Assembly: GCA_963977495.1 (NCBI GenBank)
Contig: CAXBOT010000001.1
Span: forward strand, 1,240,001-1,304,000
Direction: 5' to 3'
Length of the DNA stretch: 64,000 bases
DNA from: UBA1672 sp963977495
GTDB taxonomy: Bacteria; Pseudomonadota; Alphaproteobacteria; Micavibrionales; Micavibrionaceae
In this document: positions 36,242 through 44,868 of the stretch, in pieces
Position numbering within the stretch: position 1 is the stretch's first letter
Layout of the letters: every line of letters starts with the position of its first letter
Made by a program: the position numbers and the translations under genes
Notes under the pieces: model-generated
Database searches by the model: none
Seen by the model: only the letters and a program-made list of their open reading frames with translations
Told to the model about the DNA's origin: nothing

Positions 36242-36808
36242 ATGAGCTACGCATATAACACAGACAATCAGAAACAAGCCATCGTCGGAACAATCATGGG
36301 CTTGATGCAGGAACTAAAGACATTGGCTCCACATCCTGATCGTCCAAGTTACCGCGGCCCTCTTTTCATCAGCGGAAACGCAAACTTCAAAACTGCCAAT
36401 GATAATGACGGTATGCTCGGAAGCATGCTTTTGGAAACATTGCTTGGTACAGCCATTACAGAAGCATTAAGCGAAATGGGCGACACAGGCGACATGATTG
36501 GTGACTGGGCGCAAGCCATCGACATCACCAACGTCATGGATTGTTACAGCGAATACATCACTGACATTGAAGGCAGCAGAGAAAAAGTTGCTGCACACGG
36601 TCAAGGTACAATGGCTCGCATGTCAGGCAAATCAATCTCTGGCGGTTTCAACATGCGCAGCGACATTTCTGAAGGCATGCAGTCTTTCATGGATGATCTT
36701 CCAAAGCGCATGACCATCGAACGCAACATGGCTTACTATGCAAAGCAGCTTGATAATTTGAACGCTGCACCACGTTATGCCGCACCAAAGCCAAGCTTCG
36801 CTGCATAA
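36242..36808 (+). CDS. Unknown 188-residue protein
   Basis: Starts at ATG with AAAGGGG about eight bases upstream, behind a long AT-rich leader. The N-terminal half has an apolar helix (GSMLLETLLGTAITEALSEM) and a Gly/Asn-rich loop (FISGNANFKTANDN). The C-terminal half is helical and charged. No signal peptide or family is recognised. The codon pattern is very regular (CGC, CTT, GCA, CCA), as often seen for highly expressed genes, which together with the strong ribosome-binding site suggests abundance; this is inference. Confidence 0.6.
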   Translation: MSYAYNTDNQKQAIVGTIMGLMQELKTLAPHPDRPSYRGPLFISGNANFKTANDNDGMLGSMLLETLLGTAITEALSEMGDTGDMIGDWAQAIDITNVMDCYSEYITDIEGSREKVAAHGQGTMARMSGKSISGGFNMRSDISEGMQSFMDDLPKRMTIERNMAYYAKQLDNLNAAPRYAAPKPSFAA

Positions 36809-36946
36809 TCATCCCCCTCAAGACAAACAACCACAGGCATCAATCGGCAAAACGCCTTTCAACGCCCTTTAAGATTCCATCAAATATGTTATCATCTGAA
36901 AAAGCCGTGCCCTCTTGGCATGACATATTTGTTTTCGGATATACCC

Positions 36947-37861
36947 ATGCATATCGACACCTCGTTGCTTCGTGAAAAATTCTCCATTAAGGAGCAAAAA
37001 AACGACACCCCTTTGACAATCAAGGCGAGCAGTAACCGTATGGTTTTGAACCTGCAAGCGGGTGAATTGCCGACAGAAACCTTTGTCGTGCGCACAAATT
37101 CAATGCATAGCTGCACGCGCATTACCGCCCTTATCATCGCAGATTATGAGAAAACAGGCCCCTTAGCCACGCGCATTAAAAGCATTGACTGGAAAGATAT
37201 GTGGGATAAGGCGCTGAATGACTATGAAAGGCGCTATAACCCCGACAGGTGGCTTGCGATTTATCATCAGGGCAAGCCGGTCTTTTTCTATGGCCACTAT
37301 CATTCCTTCCTGAATGTGATCGAACATTGCGATTTCCTGAATAAAGGCGATTACGCCAAATCGATAGAACTTGCCGAAACAGCCTTCAAAAAGGCAGGGA
37401 AAATCGTCACGATTGATTATACCAGCAACGTTGCGCTGGTTGCGATTATCGGACGCGGCGCGGGACGGTGCAGCATGATTTTGCGCGCCCCCAACCACAC
37501 AACCACATTTAATTACACGTTAAAGCCCATCAATGCGGGTGATAACATCAACCTCACACAGGGCTTAAGCAGCGCAGGTGACTTTCTTGAGGGGGTGCAA
37601 CTCGCCTATCTCATCGGAATCAATACCGAGCGACTTAATCAGGAATTGATTGAGAAATTCTCTGACGAGGCCAAGCAAACCCATCATGCGCGTGAACGGC
37701 TGAATCAATTGGACGCGCAAATCAACAGCATGGAAAACAGATATAAGGTGCGCTACAGGCCTGAACGCCCGATGTTCGATTTTATCATCGGGCAAGCTGA
37801 AAAATATGCTCGCGCAAATCCGATTGAAAGCAGCGGCGAAGACGAAATCTATATCGAATAA
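36947..37861 (+). CDS. Unknown 304-residue protein
   Basis: A soluble mixed alpha/beta protein without signal peptide. Visible features are a beta-rich N-terminal 90 residues (MVLNLQAGELPTETFVVRTN), a central VFFYGHYHSFLNVIEHCDFL segment, a strand GRCSMILRAPNHTTTFNYTL, and a helical coiled C-terminus (HARERLNQLDAQINSMENRY). An ATG at 36920 is possible but has no ribosome-binding site. Not recognised. It is convergent with acnA, with a shared terminator between them. Confidence 0.55.
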   Translation: MHIDTSLLREKFSIKEQKNDTPLTIKASSNRMVLNLQAGELPTETFVVRTNSMHSCTRITALIIADYEKTGPLATRIKSIDWKDMWDKALNDYERRYNPDRWLAIYHQGKPVFFYGHYHSFLNVIEHCDFLNKGDYAKSIELAETAFKKAGKIVTIDYTSNVALVAIIGRGAGRCSMILRAPNHTTTFNYTLKPINAGDNINLTQGLSSAGDFLEGVQLAYLIGINTERLNQELIEKFSDEAKQTHHARERLNQLDAQINSMENRYKVRYRPERPMFDFIIGQAEKYARANPIESSGEDEIYIE

Positions 37862-37894
37862 AGAAGCCCCCCTCCATTTTTGATACGCGCAAAT

Positions 37895-37923
37895 AAAAAG
37901 ACCGACATAGCGCCGGTCTTTTC
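37895..37923. terminator. Bidirectional intrinsic terminator
   Basis: AAAAGACCG (37896-37904) pairs with CGGTCTTTT (37914-37922), giving T-runs on both strands. It lies between the convergent 304-codon gene and acnA. Confidence 0.85.
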
Positions 37924-37948
37924 TATAACTCTCAATTGAAACAGGCGG

Positions 37949-40624
37949 TTATGCCGCGGCCAATTGGCGCAACACATAATGCAGAATGCCGCCATTACGG
38001 TAATATTCCAGCTCATCGAGCGTATCAATACGGCACAGCAAATTCACGCTCTGCTCTGATCCGTCAGAATAACTCACCAACATGGGAATCTCTTTGCCCG
38101 GTGCTAACCCTTCTGATATGCCTGAGATGGAATAGCGTTCATCGCCGCGCAAATTCATGGTTTCACGGTTTTTCGCCCCTTGGAATTGCAACGGCAAAAC
38201 GCCCATGCCAATCAGATTCGATCTGTGAATCCGCTCAAAGCTTTCGGCAATAACAGCCTTCACACCAAGCAGGCGCGTTCCCTTTGCCGCCCAGTCGCGC
38301 GAGGAGCCTGTGCCATATTCTCTGCCTGCAATCACCACCAAGGGCTGCCCCTCGGCCTGATACAGCTTTGCTGCGTCATAGATGCTCATATCTTCGCCGC
38401 TTGGAATATATTTGGTATAGCCGCCCTCGATCCCCGGAATCATCTCATTCTTGATTCGGATATTGGCAAATGTACCGCGCGTCATGACCAAATCATTCCC
38501 ACGGCGCGAACCGTAAGAGTTAAAGTCAACCGTGCGCACTTGATGATCATTCAGATATTCCCCAGCCGGAGAATCCTTCTTAATCGCGCCCGCAGGTGAA
38601 ATATGGTCGGTTGTCACGGAATCAGCCAAAATCGCAAGGGCGTAAGCTTCGCGAATGTCTTTCATACTGCCCGCTTCGCGGCTCATACCACTAAAGAAGG
38701 GCGGATTACGCACATAGGTGGAGCTATCCTGCCAGTCATACGTCTCACCTGATTCGCCGCCGCCAATGGCTTGCCATTCAGGTGGGCCTTTAAACACATC
38801 GGCATAACGTGATGCAAACATTTCGGGGGTCAGGCATGTTGCCACCATCTCGGCAATTTCCTTATTGGTCGGCCAAACATCTTTCAAATAGACATCCTTG
38901 CCGTCCTTACCCTGCCCCAAAGGCTCGTCATACACATTCACGCGCATAGAGCCAGCCAATGCATACGCCACCACCAAGGGCGGTGAGGCCAGATAATTTG
39001 ATTTCACATGCGGGGAAATACGTCCCTCGAAATTACGGTTTCCCGATAGGACAGAGGTCACGTTCAAATCGCCCTCATCCACCGCATCGCCAATCGGCCC
39101 GGGCAACGGACCGGAGTTTCCGATGCACGTCGTACAGCCATAGCCAACCGTGTTAAAGCCCAGCGCGTTCAAATCTTCCTGAAGACCGGCCTTTTCCAGA
39201 TATTCAGTCACAACCTGCGATCCGGGGGCTAAGGATGTTTTCACCCATGGCTTGACCTCAATACCCAAGGCACGTGCCTTACGCGCCACCAGACCTGCGG
39301 CAACCATCACAGTCGGGTTGGAGGTGTTGGTACAGCTCGTAATCGCGGCAATCACAACATCGCCGTTATCCAGCGTATAATCTTCGCCTTTAACCTGTAC
39401 TGATTTATGATCAGGTACCAATTCATCGAACGCTTTTGATGCATTGCTGAGCGCGATGCGATCTTGCGGACGCTTCGGCCCAGAGATAGCGGGTTCAACA
39501 TCGGCCAGATCAAGTTCCAGCGTGGTGGTGAATTCAGGTTCAGGCGTTGTCGAATCACGCCACATGCCTTGCGCCTTCGCATAGGCTTCAACCACTTTCA
39601 CGCGGTGTGGATCGCGGCCTGTAAATTTCAAATAACGCAATGTTTCCTCATCAACAGGGAAGAAACCACAGGTCGCGCCATATTCAGGTGCCATATTGGC
39701 AATCGTGGCCTGATCCGCCAAGCTCAGATGATCCAGACCATTGCCGAAAAATTCAACGAATTTACCAACCACGCCCAATTCACGCAGCATTTCAACAACG
39801 CGCAGAACAAGATCCGTCGCGGTTGCGCCTTCTTTCATTTGTCCGGTCAGTTTAAAGCCGACCACTTCGGGGATCAGCATCGACACAGGCTGCCCCAGCA
39901 TCGCGGCTTCGGCCTCAATACCACCAACACCCCAGCCAAGAACGGCCAAACCATTGATCATCGTTGTGTGCGAATCCGTACCGACAAGCGTGTCAGGATA
40001 AATAATATTACGTTTCGGGTTTTTGTCATCCGCGTCCATCCAAACGGTCTGCGCCAGATATTCCAGATTCACCTGATGGCAAATCCCTGTGCCCGGTGGT
40101 ACAACGCGGAAATTGTTAAACGCGCCCTGCCCCCATTTTAAAAACTCATAGCGTTCGCCGTTGCGTTCAAATTCACGCTCCACATTCGCTTGGAATGCTT
40201 GCTCGGTTCCGAACTCATCCACCATCACAGAATGGTCAATCACCAAATCAACAGGCACAAGCGGGTTAATTTTGCTCGCATCACTGCCCAGAGCAACCAT
40301 CGCCTCACGCATCGCGGCCAAATCGACCACGGCGGGAACGCCTGTAAAATCCTGCATCAACACACGCGCCGGACGATATGCAATTTCATGGGTGGATTTC
40401 TTACGCTCCAACCACTGCGCAATCGCTTTAACATCCTCTACCGTGACAGAGCGCCCGTCTTCATGGCGCAGTAAATTCTCCAAAAGGACTTTGAGCGTAT
40501 AGGGCAGTCGCGACACATCCCCGATGGTTTTTGCCGCCGCCTCCAAAGAGAAATAGTCATAATCCTGCCCTTCAACAGTCAGTGTCTTACGAGTTTTCAA
40601 GGAATCATTGCCAGTACGTGCCAT
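37949..40624 (-). CDS. acnA: Aconitate hydratase A
   Basis: Isomerises citrate to isocitrate in the TCA cycle using a [4Fe-4S] cluster. It has 891 residues, the AcnA/IRP length. Cluster cysteines are in ITSCTNTSNP and VGYGCTTCIGNSG. The active-site loop YGTGSSRDWAAKGT and the swivel domain are present. The N-terminus DYFSLEAAAKTIGDVSRLPYTLKVLLENLLR is typical. icd lies about 6 kb away in the same orientation but is not in the same operon. Confidence 0.96.
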   Translation of the reverse strand: MARTGNDSLKTRKTLTVEGQDYDYFSLEAAAKTIGDVSRLPYTLKVLLENLLRHEDGRSVTVEDVKAIAQWLERKKSTHEIAYRPARVLMQDFTGVPAVVDLAAMREAMVALGSDASKINPLVPVDLVIDHSVMVDEFGTEQAFQANVEREFERNGERYEFLKWGQGAFNNFRVVPPGTGICHQVNLEYLAQTVWMDADDKNPKRNIIYPDTLVGTDSHTTMINGLAVLGWGVGGIEAEAAMLGQPVSMLIPEVVGFKLTGQMKEGATATDLVLRVVEMLRELGVVGKFVEFFGNGLDHLSLADQATIANMAPEYGATCGFFPVDEETLRYLKFTGRDPHRVKVVEAYAKAQGMWRDSTTPEPEFTTTLELDLADVEPAISGPKRPQDRIALSNASKAFDELVPDHKSVQVKGEDYTLDNGDVVIAAITSCTNTSNPTVMVAAGLVARKARALGIEVKPWVKTSLAPGSQVVTEYLEKAGLQEDLNALGFNTVGYGCTTCIGNSGPLPGPIGDAVDEGDLNVTSVLSGNRNFEGRISPHVKSNYLASPPLVVAYALAGSMRVNVYDEPLGQGKDGKDVYLKDVWPTNKEIAEMVATCLTPEMFASRYADVFKGPPEWQAIGGGESGETYDWQDSSTYVRNPPFFSGMSREAGSMKDIREAYALAILADSVTTDHISPAGAIKKDSPAGEYLNDHQVRTVDFNSYGSRRGNDLVMTRGTFANIRIKNEMIPGIEGGYTKYIPSGEDMSIYDAAKLYQAEGQPLVVIAGREYGTGSSRDWAAKGTRLLGVKAVIAESFERIHRSNLIGMGVLPLQFQGAKNRETMNLRGDERYSISGISEGLAPGKEIPMLVSYSDGSEQSVNLLCRIDTLDELEYYRNGGILHYVLRQLAAA

Positions 40625-41138
40625 TGAGGGATACCCCTTATATAATCTTATGGATGCGCAAAATTACGCTGAAAAAAAGAGTGTACATCATAAGTGCAAA
40701 GAGATTAACAGAGAATTTACAAAAGCCGCTTTTTACAAAAAACATATTCGCCGCAAAAAATGCGTCCAAAAAAGCAACAAAAAATGCTATAAAAACTTGT
40801 TTTTCAACATCAAAAAATCGTTTTATAACAGATAGATATCAAAATACCAGTAAAAGCGCATGATCTTTCCTTCTTTTTGCCACATTTGGGGTGAATAATA
40901 ACAATTAGATTATACGAGGACCTCCAAGGGGTTGTAATAATTAAAAGATTTCAATTTCTTCCTCTTAAAAATCAATTCGCTTACTTACTTTATTCGAACC
41001 GCTGCTCTTACCAAGCAGCGGTTTCTTTATGCGCCCTGACAACGCGCCCCATAAATGATTCGCGGGGGGAATGAATTTCTTTGCTGATTTTTGATTCTGA
41101 AGGCGATAGAGTAACCGTCTTTAGTAATAGATAAAGAC
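40625..41138 (+). other. acnA-metB divergent spacer
   Basis: 514 bases. The acnA-proximal half is very AT-rich, with short lysine-rich frames that I do not accept as genes. Around 40895-40930 lies an ordinary promoter-like TTAGATTATAC and a GAGG-A-CCTC dyad. A plus-strand intrinsic terminator sits at 40998-41028, about 110 bases before metB, so a short RNA made from here would end before the gene. Just before metB is a pair of mutually exclusive stems. Confidence 0.4.
40998..41028 (+). terminator. Intrinsic terminator in the metB leader
   Basis: ACCGCTGCT (40998-41006) pairs perfectly with AGCAGCGGT (41014-41022) around a seven-base loop, followed by TTCTTT. No coding gene ends before it on this strand, so it must serve an untranslated RNA or attenuate readthrough into metB. 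Confidence 0.7.
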
Positions 41139-41150
41139 ATGAGAAGACGG
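41115..41150 (+). promoter_or_regulatory. Two alternative hairpins at the metB start
   Basis: The arm at 41115-41123 (CCGTCTTTA) can pair either through GTCTTTA with TAAAGAC (41132-41138) or through CCGTCTT with AAGACGG (41144-41150). The two pairings exclude each other and end just before the ATG at 41157, so one could hide the start region. Confidence 0.4.
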
Positions 41151-41156
41151 ACACTT

Positions 41157-42308
41157 ATGAAACGCAGACGCACATCAATTGTACAAGCCGCCCTTGGCGC
41201 AGACAAAGCCCACCACGCGGTGATCCCCCCGATTTACCTCTCCTCTACCTTCGAGATTGACGGGTTGGAGCACAAAGCCCCCTATGAATATTCACGCACC
41301 CGCAACCCGACCCGCGATGATCTGGCCAATGCCATCACCGAACTAGAGGGCGGCTTGGGCACATGCGTGACATCATCGGGCATGGCGGCCTTAACATTGA
41401 TTGTTCACCTTCTTAATCCTGATGATTTACTGATCGCGCCGTATGATTGCTATGGTCGTTCGTATCGTATGCTCTGCGCGCTGGCGGAGAAGAAACATTT
41501 CAAACTCGCCTTTATAGATCAATATGACGCACAAGCCGTAGAAAAGGCCTTCCGCGACACCCCGCCAAAGATGGTGTTGATCGAAAGCCCGTCCAACCCC
41601 GTTTTACGAATCGCCGATATCGCGATGATCGCCGAAAAAGCCAAAGCATGCGGCGCGATTACGGTTTGCGATAACACGTTCCTCTCCCCGATGCTGCAAA
41701 ACCCGCTCACTTTGGGCGCGGATATTGCCTATCACTCCACCACCAAATTTTTGAACGGCCATAGCGATGTTGTCGGCGGCTCTGTCACCACCAATAATCA
41801 AGATATCCTGACCGATTTGGAGTTCTGGGCAAATTCATTGGGATTGATCGGCGCGCCGTTTGATTCTTATCTGACGCTGCGCGGTATGCGCACGTTAGAA
41901 CTGCGTATGACCCGCGCACAGAAAAATGCAGGCATCATTGCCGATATGCTCAACGATCACCCTGCGGTGACAACCGTGTACTATCCCGGCTTACCCACCC
42001 ACCAAGGCCATGAGGTCGCAACGAAGCAACAAAGCGGCTATGGCGCGATGTTAAGCTTTGAGATTAAAGCCGATAAATCCAAACTGGCCGCCTTTGTAGA
42101 TCATCTGGAGCTGTTCCGCCTTGCGCAATCCCTCGGCGGTACGGAAAGCCTGATCAACCATCCTGCGACCATGACCCATGTTTCCATGGGCGCAGAAGCG
42201 CGCGCCAAGGCCGGTGTCACTGATCAACTCTTCCGCCTGTCTGTGGGCGTGGAACATATTGATGATTTATGCGAAGACCTGAAACACGCATTGGAGAAGG
42301 TTGGCTAA
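41157..42308 (+). CDS. metB: Cystathionine gamma-synthase
   Basis: A PLP enzyme joining an acylated homoserine to cysteine to give cystathionine in methionine synthesis. 383 residues align closely with E. coli MetB through recalled motifs: VIPPIYLSSTF, YSRTRNPTRDDL, VLIESPSNPVLRI, VCDNTFLSPMLQNPLTLGAD, and the PLP-lysine motif HSTTKFLNGHSDVVGG. The C-terminal SLGGTESLINHPATMTH is also typical. The ATG at 41157 matches the family start; an ATG six codons earlier (41139) is possible. A related cystathionine beta-lyase or gamma-lyase activity cannot be excluded from motifs alone. The next gene begins one base after the stop. Confidence 0.87.
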   Translation: MKRRRTSIVQAALGADKAHHAVIPPIYLSSTFEIDGLEHKAPYEYSRTRNPTRDDLANAITELEGGLGTCVTSSGMAALTLIVHLLNPDDLLIAPYDCYGRSYRMLCALAEKKHFKLAFIDQYDAQAVEKAFRDTPPKMVLIESPSNPVLRIADIAMIAEKAKACGAITVCDNTFLSPMLQNPLTLGADIAYHSTTKFLNGHSDVVGGSVTTNNQDILTDLEFWANSLGLIGAPFDSYLTLRGMRTLELRMTRAQKNAGIIADMLNDHPAVTTVYYPGLPTHQGHEVATKQQSGYGAMLSFEIKADKSKLAAFVDHLELFRLAQSLGGTESLINHPATMTHVSMGAEARAKAGVTDQLFRLSVGVEHIDDLCEDLKHALEKVG

Positions 42309-42309
42309 C

Positions 42310-42525
42310 ATGGCCTATGTCATTGGATTATTCTGTCTTATCCTTGCCATCGTCATTGGTATCAGTACGGTTTTTTTCCGCCTGCCGCAAAAACGCGCCC
42401 TTGGCCTTGTCGCCGCCCTGATGATTGCCTCGGCCTGTTTGATCGGCATAGGCGTGGCCTTCCCGCCATCCTCCGCCGTGCAACCTATCGCGCAAGACCT
42501 TCAACAAGGCGGCGCGCATGAATAA
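42310..42525 (+). CDS. Small two-helix membrane protein, unknown
   Basis: 71 residues with two hydrophobic helices (VIGLFCLILAIVIGISTVFF and LGLVAALMIASACLIGIGVA) joined by a basic loop (RLPQKR) and a polar tail. It begins directly after metB and its end overlaps the ccmG-like gene by eight bases. Position suggests a role with the cytochrome c maturation-like genes that follow, but it does not match a Ccm subunit that I know. Confidence 0.6.
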   Translation: MAYVIGLFCLILAIVIGISTVFFRLPQKRALGLVAALMIASACLIGIGVAFPPSSAVQPIAQDLQQGGAHE

Positions 42526-43078
42526 GCTGATCTATCTTTTACCCGCCGTAACCTTGTGCGTTCTGGCCTATTTGCAAATTGTCACCCTGATCGACAAGCA
42601 TACCATCACCCTGACAGCCACCCCGATTCCCTATTTCGATATCGCGGCAATGACTGCGCCTGATGGTTCTGAAAAAAGATTAACGACGGATAGCCTGAAA
42701 AACTATATTCAAGGTGAGCCTATCATGGTCAATTTCTTCGCCACATGGTGCAGCACCTGCCTGATTGAGCATAAACAAATCGTAAGCCTTGCAGAAAAAC
42801 ACGGCCTTAAGATTATCGGCATTGCCTATCGCGATGACCCAAAGGATATCACCCCTTATATGATACGATTGGGCAACCCCTATGCGCAGATCGCGCTCGA
42901 CCCTGATGGCTACGCCGCCGCAGGATGGAAAGTCTCCGGAACACCCGAAAGCTTCTTTCTCGATACCAATGGGGTTGTGCGCTATCACTTTAGGGGGCCA
43001 ATCCGTGAGCGGGATATGAAACGTATTTTGCAGATCATTCATGCCGTTAAAAATGACACACAGCAGGAAAGCGGATAA
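42518..43078 (+). CDS. CcmG/DsbE-like thiol:disulfide oxidoreductase
   Basis: A membrane-anchored periplasmic thioredoxin of 186 residues. It has an N-terminal helix (LIYLLPAVTLCVLAYLQIVT), then a TlpA/DsbE-type fold with the redox motif TWCSTC, an IIGIAYRDDP strand and the cis-proline segment VSGTPESFFLD. In cytochrome c maturation, CcmG reduces apocytochrome or CcmH cysteines. GIAYRD and the central insertion fit CcmG. It overlaps the preceding gene, and the TPR gene follows after two bases. Confidence 0.8.
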   Translation: MNKLIYLLPAVTLCVLAYLQIVTLIDKHTITLTATPIPYFDIAAMTAPDGSEKRLTTDSLKNYIQGEPIMVNFFATWCSTCLIEHKQIVSLAEKHGLKIIGIAYRDDPKDITPYMIRLGNPYAQIALDPDGYAAAGWKVSGTPESFFLDTNGVVRYHFRGPIRERDMKRILQIIHAVKNDTQQESG

Positions 43079-43080
43079 CT

Positions 43081-43671
43081 ATGGCCATATTAATTATTTG
43101 CGCCCTGATCAGCGGCGCCAGCACGATTTACCTGACTGCCCCAATCATGCAAACGCGCGCGCAGACCTGCTATATCCTGATGATTTTTATTCCGGCGTTC
43201 TCTTTGGCGGGGTTATTTATCGTTTCGCCGCCGCACTCATTTGAGGCCGCGCCCGTTCATCTGTCCAACAGTTTCGATAGTCAGGAAACCGCCCTGCGCA
43301 CCAAACTGTCACAAGATCCTGAAAATGCGACGACCATTCTTGATCTCAGCGGCCTCTATATCGCGCAAGAACGTTTTACCGATGCGATTGCCTTGCTGCG
43401 CGATGCCCAGCGCAAACACCCTGAAAATGACGATTTCGCCCTGCAACTCTCGGCGGCGCATTTTGCAAAGGGGCTGCTTTTTGCCGAAAATAACGATTAC
43501 AAAAATGCCATAAAATCCCTGCAATACGCGCAAGCGGTTGCGCCCGATAACACACCGTTTTTACCTGATATAGAGCATTTCATAGAACAGCTTGAAAAGA
43601 AGATTAAAGATGAAGGCAAAGATGAGAGCGCGCAAAGCACCGCGCCGAATGATGCGCCGCCAGCCCCTTAA
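43081..43671 (+). CDS. CcmI-like TPR membrane protein
   Basis: 196 residues with two N-terminal membrane helices (LIICALISGASTIYLTAPIM and CYILMIFIPAFSLAGLFIV) followed by tetratricopeptide-like repeats (ATTILDLSGLYIAQERFTDAI, ENDDFALQLSAAHFAKGLLF, YKNAIKSLQYAQAVAPDN) and a charged tail. This is the layout of CcmI/CycH, the apocytochrome chaperone of the haem lyase complex. The neighbouring CcmG-like protein supports that role. The partner genes ccmF and ccmH are absent from the window. Confidence 0.65.
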   Translation: MAILIICALISGASTIYLTAPIMQTRAQTCYILMIFIPAFSLAGLFIVSPPHSFEAAPVHLSNSFDSQETALRTKLSQDPENATTILDLSGLYIAQERFTDAIALLRDAQRKHPENDDFALQLSAAHFAKGLLFAENNDYKNAIKSLQYAQAVAPDNTPFLPDIEHFIEQLEKKIKDEGKDESAQSTAPNDAPPAP

Positions 43672-43675
43672 AAGA

Positions 43676-44386
43676 TCATTCTAAAATTGAGGAATAGAGC
43701 TTTTGCTTGCGTTCCTTAAAGGCAGGGCATTTATCATCCACACTGTTATATTCTTCCAGTGAATCAACTTCGCGTTGGCGTTCTTGACGCTCAATCCCCA
43801 GCTTTTTATATTCCAGCTCCAGAATTTGGCTGACGACCCGTTGCATCTTGCCCATGATTTCATCCATACGGCTCAATTCAAATGGGCCGGCGCTAAACCC
43901 TCTGGATTGCAGCGCTTTCATCAATTTCTCGCCCATGCTTTTGGCATATTTATTGACGATTTCCCGATCCACACGCACATGCTTTAGCTCATGCCCCAAA
44001 ATCGCCTTACGCATACAGCTATCGTTATACATTTCCTTGGCGATCACGATCGTCGGGTCAATATCAATCGTCACCTTGATCTCATTATACCAAACACAGC
44101 CCAAGCCTGCGCCGGTGTTTTTAACCTGTCCGAACTGGATTTTATGGCGCAGCTCAATCTGGCCTTTCATAAAGCCCTGCGTGATGGTCTGCCCGTGGAA
44201 ACCATACGGGTCTACGGTATCCGTACTATATTCCTGTATCTGTTTCAGGGATTGACGATGATCGTATGTCACTTGCGCTGTGCGCGGCACAATGTTGATT
44301 TTTGTCGGCTCTTGCTGCGGACAGGCGCTCGTCGCACCCGCCAAAATCATAAGTGACGGAATCGTCAGTGGATCAATACCAAACAT
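43676..44386 (-). CDS. Exported protein with HExxH motif, unknown
   Basis: 236 residues with a short hydrophobic N-terminus (IPSLMILAGATSAC) that may be a signal or atypical lipoprotein peptide. GHELKHVRVDREIVNKYA contains a zincin HExxH motif preceded by KEMYNDSCMRKAIL, so a metallopeptidase-like fold is likely. A beta-rich segment precedes it, and a long basic/acidic coiled C-terminus (about 165-236) follows. The substrate is unknown. It is convergent with the ccmI-like gene, four bases apart. Confidence 0.6.
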   Translation of the reverse strand: MFGIDPLTIPSLMILAGATSACPQQEPTKINIVPRTAQVTYDHRQSLKQIQEYSTDTVDPYGFHGQTITQGFMKGQIELRHKIQFGQVKNTGAGLGCVWYNEIKVTIDIDPTIVIAKEMYNDSCMRKAILGHELKHVRVDREIVNKYAKSMGEKLMKALQSRGFSAGPFELSRMDEIMGKMQRVVSQILELEYKKLGIERQERQREVDSLEEYNSVDDKCPAFKERKQKLYSSILE

Positions 44387-44565
44387 ATAGGCCTCTTTAT
44401 TATCTTACTCTGCATCATTATAGCAGATAAAATAAATCTTCCCTTAAGAAACGAAAAAAATAAGACTACGGCGAAGAAACATAAATGAACGGCGCGACGG
44501 GGCTTTTCCTTTTGGGTGAAAACCGATATAACATATGAAAACAACCATACAGGCAGGTGAATATT

Positions 44566-44841
44566 ATGAGCATGATTATCGGGTTTGCAATTTGGCTTTA
44601 TTCTTGCGTTATCATTCTTCAGGTCGCACTAAGCTGGCTGATCGCATTTGAAATCGTTAATAAAGATAATGAAGCAGCAAAAAATCTAACTGGGCAGTTG
44701 AAAAAACTAACCGATCCGGTTTACGTCCCCCTTAGAAAATTTGTTCCCCCCATTGGCGGCATTGACATCTCCCCCCTGATTGTTCTGTTTGGCTTAAGTT
44801 TTCTTGGCGGTGTTTTGATACGCCTGCTCAGCGGTTTCTAA
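44566..44841 (+). CDS. yggT: YggT family membrane protein
   Basis: 91 residues with two hydrophobic segments (IGFAIWLYSCVIILQVALSW and the C-terminal VLFGLSFLGGVLIRLLSGF) around the YggT signature TDPVYVPLRKFVPPIGGIDISP. The family is linked to osmotic stress and membrane integrity; the mechanism is unclear. The start is the ATG at 44566, with AGGCAGGTG upstream. Adjacency to folD is common in Alphaproteobacteria. Confidence 0.9.
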   Translation: MSMIIGFAIWLYSCVIILQVALSWLIAFEIVNKDNEAAKNLTGQLKKLTDPVYVPLRKFVPPIGGIDISPLIVLFGLSFLGGVLIRLLSGF

Positions 44842-44868
44842 TCTTCAAAACAGTAAAGCGTTTTAAAA

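Noticed and set aside
39464..40141. Plus-strand ORF of 225 codons inside acnA
   Set aside because: Antisense to conserved aconitase sequence; no motif and no ribosome-binding site.
40531..40863. Plus-strand lysine-rich ORFs between acnA and metB
   Set aside because: They overlap the acnA start and owe their length to AT-rich spacer; no start signals.
41030..41157. SAM-II riboswitch before metB
   Set aside because: I could not find the conserved core in this leader; the hairpins present do not match it.
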